From Alphaproteobacteria bacterium (GTDB taxonomy: Bacteria > Pseudomonadota > Alphaproteobacteria > DSM-16000 > Inquilinaceae): DNA of 64,000 nucleotides. The translations under genes were made by a program, and so were the position numbers. Within the stretch, counting starts at the first letter, position 1; every line of letters starts with the position of its first letter. Below are positions 47,638 through 54,404 of the stretch, piece after piece. The DNA is taken from the NCBI GenBank assembly GCA_028277405.1, contig JANQGH010000017.1, positions 1 through 64,000 of the forward strand. The letters are read 5' to 3'. Below the pieces are notes generated by a model, which did no database searches, was not told the origin of the DNA, and saw nothing but the letters and a program-made list of their open reading frames with translations.

Positions 47638-47668
47638 GAGATTTCAAGGAATTAGCCGACATTTAGTC

Positions 47669-47708
47669 GCAATCTGGAACCAGTTTTATACTGGGTTTTG
47701 CAGATTGC
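47669..47708. repeat. Nested inverted repeat 3' of tRNA-Lys
   Basis: An outer perfect 8-bp stem GCAATCTG (47669-47676)/CAGATTGC (47701-47708) encloses an inner 5-bp stem CCAGT/ACTGG (47680-47684, 47690-47694). It begins 32 bp past the tRNA and lies about 100 bp downstream of the convergent ABC operon. It may terminate transcription from either side, although no T-run follows on either strand. Confidence 0.55.
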
Positions 47709-47805
47709 CGTGCCCCGCTGTCAGCATTAGGAATGCGGACGAGACGGGGGGAGCGGCCGCGTGCGACCGCCCCCTCCACCCGTTCATCGCGCGTTTTGGC
47801 GGCGA

Positions 47806-49053
47806 TTACTGCATGTCCAGCCTGTCGCGCAGATCGTCGGCCAAGGTTGAGATCGTGCCTTCCACGTCCGCGCCCTCGGTCACTTCGACCAGGGCCGCGG
47901 CGATCAAGTCGGTGACGGCGACGCCCTCGGCGCCCGGATAGGCGTACCAGGGGCCGGCATACTGGGCGACCTGGGAATGGGCGACGCGGGCATTCTCGTT
48001 CGCGGCGTAATAGGCGCCGAGATAGGCCTCGTCATCCAGCACGATGGAATTCGCCGGGGCGTAGCCGGTGTTTTCCACGATGATGCGCTGGCCTTCCGGA
48101 CCGGTCACGAAGGCGATGTAGTCCCAGGCGGCCTGCTGCCGCTCGGCGTCGTCGGTCAGCAGCACGATGCCGGAACCGCCGGTCGGGAAATAGACGGTGG
48201 AGGGATCGTCGGCCACCACCGGCAGGGCGCGGACGGTCACGTTGAAACCATCACCGGCGCCTTCGACGAAACGCGTCAGCAACGAGGAGCTTTCAAACAT
48301 GATGCCCAGCGTGCCGGCCGGGAAGGCCTGGCGCGCATCGTCCTGCGACATGGAGGACATGCCGCCTTCCGACGCAAAACGCTGATAAAGGGCGGCGGCG
48401 GCAAGGCCTGCGTCATCGTCGAAAGTGATGTCGCTCTCGTCCGCGGTCATCGGACGGCCGCCATGGGAGCCGAGCAGGGACTGGAAACGCCAATCGTGCC
48501 GGTGGATCCAGACACCCTCGATGGTGTCGCCGAGCGCGTCGATCGCAGCCGCCAGTTCGATGATGCCGTCGAAGGTGGTCGGAAAATCATCCATGGAGCC
48601 GCCGGCCTGCTCAACCAGATCCGGGTTCACATACATGACCAGGGTCGAGGCGGAGGTGCCGAGCGAATGCTGCGTGTCCTCGAACTGGCCGAGGGACAGC
48701 AGGGCCGGGGTGTAGCCGGCGGCTGCCGGATCTTCCGGCATGAAACCGTCCAGCGGCTGGGTCAGGCCGCGATCCTCCAGGATGCGCCAGCGGTTCAGGC
48801 CGACATAGGCCACGTCCGGGGCGGTGCCGGCGACGGATTCGCGCAACAGGCGCTGCACGCCTTCAGCGTAGCCTTCGGCCGGGCCGTCGATGGTGATGGT
48901 GATGTCCGGATTTGCCTCCATGAAGGCTTCGGCGAGCGCCTCCTGGGTTTCGGCCCAGATCGTCGGAATGGCGTAATGAACCCGGATTTCGGTTTCGGCG
49001 GCGGCAGAGCCGGCGGCAAGGACGAGGCCGGCAGTAAGGAGAAGTCGTTTCAT
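47806..49053 (-). CDS. ABC transporter substrate-binding protein (UgpB-like)
   Basis: Periplasmic binding protein of 415 residues from the ATG at 49053, with a GAGGAAC Shine-Dalgarno. The signal peptide ends AAGSAAAE. The mature protein carries family-1 solute-binding features: VHYAIPTIWAETQEALAEAFME, then APDVAYVGLNRW and GTLGIMFESSSLL. Last gene of the leftward LOG-ATPase-permease-permease-SBP operon. Gene order and partner types resemble glycerol-phosphate or sugar uptake systems; ligand unknown. Confidence 0.92.
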   Translation of the reverse strand: MKRLLLTAGLVLAAGSAAAETEIRVHYAIPTIWAETQEALAEAFMEANPDITITIDGPAEGYAEGVQRLLRESVAGTAPDVAYVGLNRWRILEDRGLTQPLDGFMPEDPAAAGYTPALLSLGQFEDTQHSLGTSASTLVMYVNPDLVEQAGGSMDDFPTTFDGIIELAAAIDALGDTIEGVWIHRHDWRFQSLLGSHGGRPMTADESDITFDDDAGLAAAALYQRFASEGGMSSMSQDDARQAFPAGTLGIMFESSSLLTRFVEGAGDGFNVTVRALPVVADDPSTVYFPTGGSGIVLLTDDAERQQAAWDYIAFVTGPEGQRIIVENTGYAPANSIVLDDEAYLGAYYAANENARVAHSQVAQYAGPWYAYPGAEGVAVTDLIAAALVEVTEGADVEGTISTLADDLRDRLDMQ

Positions 49054-49118
49054 CTGTTCCTCACGCGTCAATCAGGTGGGTTGAGAGGGCGTTTTGCCTC
49101 TTGTTGGAGCGGGAGTGC

Positions 49119-49937
49119 TCATCTCTTCAGGCCCGCCCCGGCGAGGCCCTGGGTGAAGCGCCTCTGTGCCAGGAGAAAGCCGATAATCAGCGGTGCGGTG
49201 ATCAGTGTCGCCCCGGCCATCAAGGGGCCGATATCGTCGCCGCTCTCCTCGTCCCGGAAGAAGAGGATGCCGCGCGGAGGGGTCGCCAGTTCCGGCGACG
49301 TGGTCGCGACCAGCGGCCAGAACAGATCGTTCCAATGCGCTGTCACCGAGAAGATCGAAAAGGCAATCACCGTCGGCAGGCCGAGCGGGAAGGCCACGCG
49401 CCAAGCGATCCCCATCTCCGACATGCCGTCGACCCTGGCGGCGTCGATCAGCTGCGCCGGGATCTGGGCGAAGGCCTGTCGCAACAGGAACAGGCCGAAG
49501 GCGGTGGCGATGAAGGGCAGGATCAGCGCCGCGTAGGTATTGAGCAGCCCGACCTGGCTGAAGGCCAGAAAAATCGGGATCGCCGTGACATGGAACGGCA
49601 CCAGAAGGGCCGCGATCACGGCGCCGAACAGCAGGGCGCGCCCGGGAAAGCGCCGATGCGCCAGCGCATAGGCGCAGGGCACGGTGATTGCGAGTTGCAG
49701 CAGCAGGATGCCGCCGGTGACGATCACGCCGTTCAGCAGGTAGAGCGGGATGTCCGTCTCGGTGAGCGCCTGCCAATAGTTCGCTAACGTCGGCTGCTGT
49801 GGCAGCAGCGTCACCTCCGGCGTGAAGATCTCGTTGTGCGGTTTCAGGGAGACCGAGACCATCCAGACGAAGGGCAGCAGAACCATGGCCGCACCCAGGC
49901 TGACGAGCCCGAAGGAGAGGATCGTGCCGGGCCTCAT
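49119..49937 (-). CDS. ABC transporter permease (UgpE/MalG type)
   Basis: A 272-residue permease from the ATG at 49937, overlapping the upstream permease stop by 4 nt. Six predicted helices, YALAHRRFPGR and the EAA loop IPAQLIDAARVDGMSEMGIAWRVAFPL are present. The same frame stays open far upstream without a stop, but only this part has a permease sequence. Confidence 0.92.
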   Translation of the reverse strand: MRPGTILSFGLVSLGAAMVLLPFVWMVSVSLKPHNEIFTPEVTLLPQQPTLANYWQALTETDIPLYLLNGVIVTGGILLLQLAITVPCAYALAHRRFPGRALLFGAVIAALLVPFHVTAIPIFLAFSQVGLLNTYAALILPFIATAFGLFLLRQAFAQIPAQLIDAARVDGMSEMGIAWRVAFPLGLPTVIAFSIFSVTAHWNDLFWPLVATTSPELATPPRGILFFRDEESGDDIGPLMAGATLITAPLIIGFLLAQRRFTQGLAGAGLKR

Positions 49938-50818
49938 CGGTAGTGGACCTTCCGTTCCACGAGCGCGATCTGCAGGGCGGTCAGCAGCAGCAAGGCGGCG
50001 AAGAAGACGACGGTAATCGCGCTGGCGTAGCCTGCCTTGAAATAGACGAAGCCTTCCCGGTAGAGCGCATAGACGATGGTGTCCGAGGCAAAGGCGGGGC
50101 CGCCATCGGTCATGGTCGCCACGGTCTCGAACACGCGAAACGCGTTGGCCGCGGTGACGATCACGACGAACAGGGTGGTCGGGCCCAGCATCGGCCAGGT
50201 GACGCACCAAAAGCGGCTCCAGCCATGCTCGGCGCCATCGATCGTCGCCGCGTCGTAAAGGGTCGGCTGGATGGCGGAGAGGCCGGCCAGGAACAGCACC
50301 ATGTTGTAGCCGACGCCCTGCCAGATACCGATCGCCGCCAGGGAATAGAGCACGAGGCCGCGATCGGTCAGCCATTGCTGCGGCGTCAGGCCCAGGGCCG
50401 CGATCCAATGGTTCAACAGACCCAGCGAGGGGTGCATCAGCATCTGCCAGGCCACCGCCATCGCCACCAGGGTGGCGGCGACCGGCAGGAAGTAGACCGT
50501 GCGCAGCACCGCCGACACCCGTGGCATCCGCTTGGTGATGCCGTGCAGGCCCAGGGCGACGAGCAGGCCCAGGATCACCGAACTTGGGATCACGACGGCG
50601 GAGTAGATCAGCGTGTTGATCAGCGCGTTGCGGCCGAGCCTGGAGCCGAACAGCTCCTCGAAATTCTCCAGGCCCACCCAATCGGCGGTCGGGGCGCCGA
50701 CCAGATAGTCGGTGAAGGCCAGGACGAAGACGACCGCCACCGGCAAGAAGATGAACAGCACCACCGCCAGGGCCGCCGGCCCCGCGAGCAGTAGGTCGGT
50801 GGCCAGGCGGCGGATCAT
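49934..50818 (-). CDS. ABC transporter permease (UgpA/MalF type)
   Basis: A 294-residue permease with six helices. EAA-loop landmark: PTLYDAATIDGAEHGWSRFWCVTWPML. The ATG overlaps the ATPase stop and its own stop overlaps the next permease, both as ATGA. Confidence 0.92.
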   Translation of the reverse strand: MIRRLATDLLLAGPAALAVVLFIFLPVAVVFVLAFTDYLVGAPTADWVGLENFEELFGSRLGRNALINTLIYSAVVIPSSVILGLLVALGLHGITKRMPRVSAVLRTVYFLPVAATLVAMAVAWQMLMHPSLGLLNHWIAALGLTPQQWLTDRGLVLYSLAAIGIWQGVGYNMVLFLAGLSAIQPTLYDAATIDGAEHGWSRFWCVTWPMLGPTTLFVVIVTAANAFRVFETVATMTDGGPAFASDTIVYALYREGFVYFKAGYASAITVVFFAALLLLTALQIALVERKVHYR

Positions 50819-51894
50819 GATGGCAACTCCGCGCGATTGCCGTGCCGGTCGAACGGATGCAGCGCGGAGATGTCGGCGGATAACCGCACCTGATCGCCTG
50901 GCGCCGGGCGGGGCTGGCCGCCCCGCAGGATCGAGCGGAGGGCGAAACCGTCCGGATCGCGCAGCAGGACGACAGTCTCCTCGCCCTTGTAGAGCAGGCT
51001 CTCGACCGTGGCCGCAATCGGCCCCTCGGCGCCGATGATCAAATCGTCGGGCCGGACCCCAAGGTCCAAGGTCGCGCCGGCTTGGTGCAGCCGCGATGCA
51101 TGCCCCCGGTCCAGGATATTCATCCTGTGAAGGCCGATGAACTCGGCCACCGCGCGGCTTTGCGGCCGTTGGAACACCTCTTCGGGCACACCGATCTGGG
51201 CGATCCGACCGGCGATCATGACAGCCACCCGGTCCGCCATGGACAGGGCGTCCGCCTGGTCATGGGTGACCAGCAGGAACGGGTAGCCGGTGCGCGCGTG
51301 CAGCGCCCTGATCTCGTCCCGCGTGTCGGCCTTCAATTGGGTGTCCAGATTGGACAGCGGCTCGTCCAGGAAGAAGGCGGACGGTTCGCGGACCAGGGCG
51401 CGGGCCAGGGCAACACGCTGCTGCTGTCCGCCGGATAGCTGCCCCGGCCGGCGGGAAAGCAGCGTATCCAGGCGCAACATCGTTGCGACCCGTCGGACCT
51501 TGTCATCGATCTCGTGAAGCGCGGTCCGGGTCGGCCGGCTGACCATCCTGGCGCCGGGGAAGCGCTGGGGCACGGACAGGCCGCGCATGCGCAGCGGCAT
51601 CGCGATGTTCTGATAGACGCTCATATGCGGGTAGAGCGCGTAGGATTGGAACATCAAGGCGACATTGCGGGACGACGCGCTGTCCCGCGAGACGTCCCGG
51701 CCGCCCAGCAAAACGTGCCCCTCGGTCGCGGCTTCCAAGCCGGCGAACAGGCGCAGCGTCGTCGACTTGCCGCAGCCCGAGGCACCCAGCAACGCCAAGA
51801 ACTCCCCTTCGAACAGGTCGAGGGTGACGTCGTCGACCGCCACCACATCCCCGAACCGTTTGGTGACGCCCTCCAGGCGTAGCGCCGGAGTCAT
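50815..51894 (-). CDS. ABC transporter ATP-binding protein (UgpC type)
   Basis: A 359-residue ATPase with Walker A GASGCGKST, signature LSGGQQQR, Walker B FFLDEPLSNLD and the switch LLVTHDQADALSMADR. The stretch between the Q-loop and the signature is longer than usual, with an insert RFPGARMVSRPTRTALHEID around residues 107-127. The C-terminal OB-fold domain is present. It overlaps the LOG gene stop by 4 nt. Confidence 0.94.
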   Translation of the reverse strand: MTPALRLEGVTKRFGDVVAVDDVTLDLFEGEFLALLGASGCGKSTTLRLFAGLEAATEGHVLLGGRDVSRDSASSRNVALMFQSYALYPHMSVYQNIAMPLRMRGLSVPQRFPGARMVSRPTRTALHEIDDKVRRVATMLRLDTLLSRRPGQLSGGQQQRVALARALVREPSAFFLDEPLSNLDTQLKADTRDEIRALHARTGYPFLLVTHDQADALSMADRVAVMIAGRIAQIGVPEEVFQRPQSRAVAEFIGLHRMNILDRGHASRLHQAGATLDLGVRPDDLIIGAEGPIAATVESLLYKGEETVVLLRDPDGFALRSILRGGQPRPAPGDQVRLSADISALHPFDRHGNRAELPS

Positions 51895-52559
51895 GACGGA
51901 TTGATGTCAGATAATTTACAAGATTGTTTCGTTTTCTCCACGGCCGATCCTGCCAGCGCATCCAGCGCAAGGTTAACGGCCGTGGGCACGTCGGGCGCCT
52001 GCCGCACGCCGTCGACATCCGGCGCGCCTGCCAGGCCGATGACCGACTTGGAGAAATGCAGGCCGTAGGCCACCTCGCTCAGCGTGCCGTAAGAGCCGCC
52101 GATGGCGATCAGCACGCGGGCCGACTTCGCGATCACCATGTTGCGGGCTTCGCCCAATCCGGTCGGCAGGGGGACGCCGACGAACTCGTTCGCCTCTTCC
52201 GGATGACTGCCGGGCAAGATCCCGATCATCAGGCCGCCGACGGCGCTGCATCCCTTAGAAACGCTGCGCATAACGCCGGTTCGCCCGCCACAGATCAAGG
52301 TCAGGTCAAGCTGCCCCAACGCCTGGCCCACGGCCTCCGCCGCGGTTTCCTGAGCAGGCGTTGCTTCCCGCGGGCCAATGACTCCGACCACCAGATGGCG
52401 CAGGCTATTGGTCTCTGCGAGTGTCTGGAACGCCTCTATCGGGGATGTCTCCCGACCGGCCTCTGGCGCCTCGACGGGCCCGACGCACCAGAGCGCTGGA
52501 TCAAGCGGCGCGCCGTCCACACATACGGTATCATCGTCCAGCATGGAGAATCGGTGCAT
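51891..52559 (-). CDS. LOG/SLOG-family (TIGR00725-like) nucleotide-binding protein
   Basis: A 222-residue protein from the ATG at 52559 (MHRFSMLDDDTV), with AGGAAAGGG upstream. A Rossmann-like core has VVGVIGPREATPAQ, LICGGRTGVMRSVSKG and IGGSYGTLSEVAYGL. The last corresponds to the PGGxGTxxE signature of lonely-guy (LOG) proteins but lacks the proline. About 60 extra residues at the N-terminus precede the core. LOG enzymes release bases from nucleoside monophosphates; TIGR00725 members are uncharacterised. It is the first gene of, and translationally coupled to, the ABC transporter operon, and divergent from a DeoR regulator. Confidence 0.8.
   Translation of the reverse strand: MHRFSMLDDDTVCVDGAPLDPALWCVGPVEAPEAGRETSPIEAFQTLAETNSLRHLVVGVIGPREATPAQETAAEAVGQALGQLDLTLICGGRTGVMRSVSKGCSAVGGLMIGILPGSHPEEANEFVGVPLPTGLGEARNMVIAKSARVLIAIGGSYGTLSEVAYGLHFSKSVIGLAGAPDVDGVRQAPDVPTAVNLALDALAGSAVEKTKQSCKLSDINPS
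51905..51921. promoter_or_regulatory. AT-rich repeated site 1 (candidate DeoR operator)
   Basis: TGTCAGATAATTTACAA inside the 3' end of the LOG gene, 11 bp upstream of the ATPase start. It matches the site at 52599-52615 at 15 of 17 positions and is imperfectly palindromic (TGTCA-N6-TTACA). Confidence 0.5.
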
Positions 52560-52584
52560 CAATGCGACCCTTTCCTGATGACCA

Positions 52585-52594
52585 TGTCCGGACA
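52585..52594. promoter_or_regulatory. 10-bp palindrome in the LOG/deoR divergent region
   Basis: TGTCCGGACA is a perfect palindrome 26 bp upstream of the LOG start and 5 bp from the second AT-rich site. It may be part of the regulator's binding region. Confidence 0.35.
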
Positions 52595-52598
52595 AGTA

Positions 52599-52615
52599 TG
52601 TAAGATAATTTCCAA
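52599..52615. promoter_or_regulatory. AT-rich repeated site 2 (candidate DeoR operator)
   Basis: TGTAAGATAATTTCCAA in the 96-bp divergent region between the LOG gene and the DeoR regulator, differing at two positions from the site at 51905-51921. It sits where the divergent promoters should be. Confidence 0.5.
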
Positions 52616-52655
52616 ATAGCATACCCCAATCGGACGGGCAAGCGACCAAAGGCGG

Positions 52656-53399
52656 ATGATGACGATCGTGCACGCTCCCCAGCCCCTCTCTGAACGCCAG
52701 GCCGCGATCCTGGATCTGATCTCCAAGAACGGCTTCGTAACGATCGAGAGTTTGGCCGCGACGTTCGGCGTCTCGGCGCAGACCGTGCGGCGCGACATCA
52801 TCACCTTGTCAGGCGATGGCCGGGTGCAGCGTTTCCATGGCGGCGCCGGCCCGGCCGACGTGCCGGACCTGGCGCGCCTTGACTACAACGCCAAGCGCGA
52901 AATCGCGCGGCCGGAAAAGGCCATCGTTGGGGCGGAGGCGGCGAAACGGCTGCCGGATCGGGCAGCGCTCTTTCTCGATGTCGGCACCACCATCGAGGCC
53001 TGTGCCCACGAACTGGCGCGCCGCGACGGGTTCACCGTGTTCACCAACTCCATGCACTCGGCGATGGCGTTCGATCCCAAACGTCACAGTGTCCATGTGC
53101 TGGGCGGCCGGCTGGCGGGGAAAGACGGATCGTTGGTGGGGGAGGACGTTGTCCAGTACTTGCAATCGCTGCATTTGGACTATGCTCTGATCGCCTGTTC
53201 GGCCATCGACGAGACGGGGCGGGCGATGGACTTCGACATGTCGAAAATCGCGGTGAAGCGCGCCGCGATGGCGTGCTCGAAACACGCCTTGCTGCTGACC
53301 ACACGCAGCAAGCTGAACCGGACGGCCCTGGGCACGGTCGCGCCACTGGACCGGTTCGATGCCGTGGTAACCGAGACCGGCCTGCTTGAGCCCGGCTGA
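52656..53399 (+). CDS. DeoR/GlpR-family transcriptional regulator
   Basis: A 247-residue repressor-type protein. The N-terminal winged helix is QAAILDLISKNGFVTIESLA, then ATFGVSAQTVRRDIITLSGDG and the typical VQRFHGGAG wing end. The C-terminal DeoR sensor domain has LDVGTTIEACAHEL, VFTNSMHSAMAF, VLGGRL and ALIACSAIDETG, a fold that binds phosphorylated sugars. It is divergent from the LOG-ABC operon and presumably controls it. Two adjacent ATGs (52656, 52659) are possible starts. Confidence 0.94.
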   Translation: MMTIVHAPQPLSERQAAILDLISKNGFVTIESLAATFGVSAQTVRRDIITLSGDGRVQRFHGGAGPADVPDLARLDYNAKREIARPEKAIVGAEAAKRLPDRAALFLDVGTTIEACAHELARRDGFTVFTNSMHSAMAFDPKRHSVHVLGGRLAGKDGSLVGEDVVQYLQSLHLDYALIACSAIDETGRAMDFDMSKIAVKRAAMACSKHALLLTTRSKLNRTALGTVAPLDRFDAVVTETGLLEPG

Positions 53400-53562
53400 C
53401 TACGCGCGGCGCGCCAAGCGGCTTGTTCGGCAGCGCCGCAGTATCGCGAGGGCTTGGCGGCCCTTTGCCCACCGTCATGTCGCCGTTATTCCCAACTCCC
53501 TGCCGGGTTCGAACCATCAAGCTACGCTTGCCGCTCGGTTCGATGGTGTCGGGGGTATTCGG

Positions 53563-54126
53563 TCACCGGTTTGCGTCCTCCGGCGCTTCGGTGCGGACCA
53601 CCAGTGACGTGATCGCGACGATGAGGAAACCGCTCGCCGCGCCGATCAAGGTATCGCCGAACCGCAGGGCCGGGTTGACCCAAGGGGCCTGGTAGGTCGG
53701 GTTGCCGGCGTCGACCATGATGACGGCGATGGTGATCAGCGTGACGATCACCAGATCGTTGCGCCCCAGCCCCCGGCACAGCAGTGCGCCAACGAAAAGA
53801 CAGACCGCAAGCCCGATGACGTGGAAGGGGAAAAACGCCAGATAGACCAGCATGATGGCGATGCCGAAGACCGTGCCAAGCATACGGAAGATCGCCAGTT
53901 TGAGGGTTGCCGACCGGCTGCCATGGATCACGAAGACCGCGGCGATCACGCCCCACATGGCCCCCAACCTGGACAGCTCCAGGCCCAGTGGCCCCATGAG
54001 AAGATAGAGCTCGGCCAGATAGACGATCGGCGCGACCGCCGCGTATTGCAGCGCCGCGACGAGGTCGACCCCGCCAACCTTCGGCCGGCCGAATCGCAGG
54101 CTGTCTTTGATTGCGTCATGGCTCAT
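53563..54126 (-). CDS. FUSC/aromatic-acid-exporter-like membrane protein
   Basis: A 187-residue protein from the ATG at 54126 with about five transmembrane helices. The sequence VIHGSRSATLKLAIFRMLGT and the end TLIGAASGFLIVAITSLVV resemble the FUSC/ArAE membrane domain, where a conserved RxxGTxxG-type helix is expected (FRMLGTVFGIAIM here). It is only the membrane half; no cytoplasmic domain is present. Transported compound unknown. Confidence 0.7.
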   Translation of the reverse strand: MSHDAIKDSLRFGRPKVGGVDLVAALQYAAVAPIVYLAELYLLMGPLGLELSRLGAMWGVIAAVFVIHGSRSATLKLAIFRMLGTVFGIAIMLVYLAFFPFHVIGLAVCLFVGALLCRGLGRNDLVIVTLITIAVIMVDAGNPTYQAPWVNPALRFGDTLIGAASGFLIVAITSLVVRTEAPEDANR

Positions 54127-54404
54127 TGCTGGCTCCCATCCGTCGACCGGTGCAGCATTGTCCCAAATTCGCCGTGCAATCAATCGGTTACCGTGTTAGC
54201 AGCCGAGTGAATTGATTGTCACCGGGAAGCGAAGCATCACCACGCCAATCACCCGCCGGTCATGGTCGAGAGGCAGGTGGCGGCCATTTGCCCTGGTAGT
54301 GCGCTTTTGCAACTCATGGTATCACATCGCGCCGAATGTTGGCGCCGCGGCCCGGTTGGATCGACGGGGCCGGCAGCCGTTCGACCAACCCGATGATCTG
54401 GCCG

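Noticed and set aside
49119-51017. A single 632-residue permease reading through from 51017
   Set aside because: Only the last 272 residues are permease-like. The upstream part overlaps a well-defined permease and ATPase in another frame, and the ATG at 49937 overlaps the preceding stop as expected.
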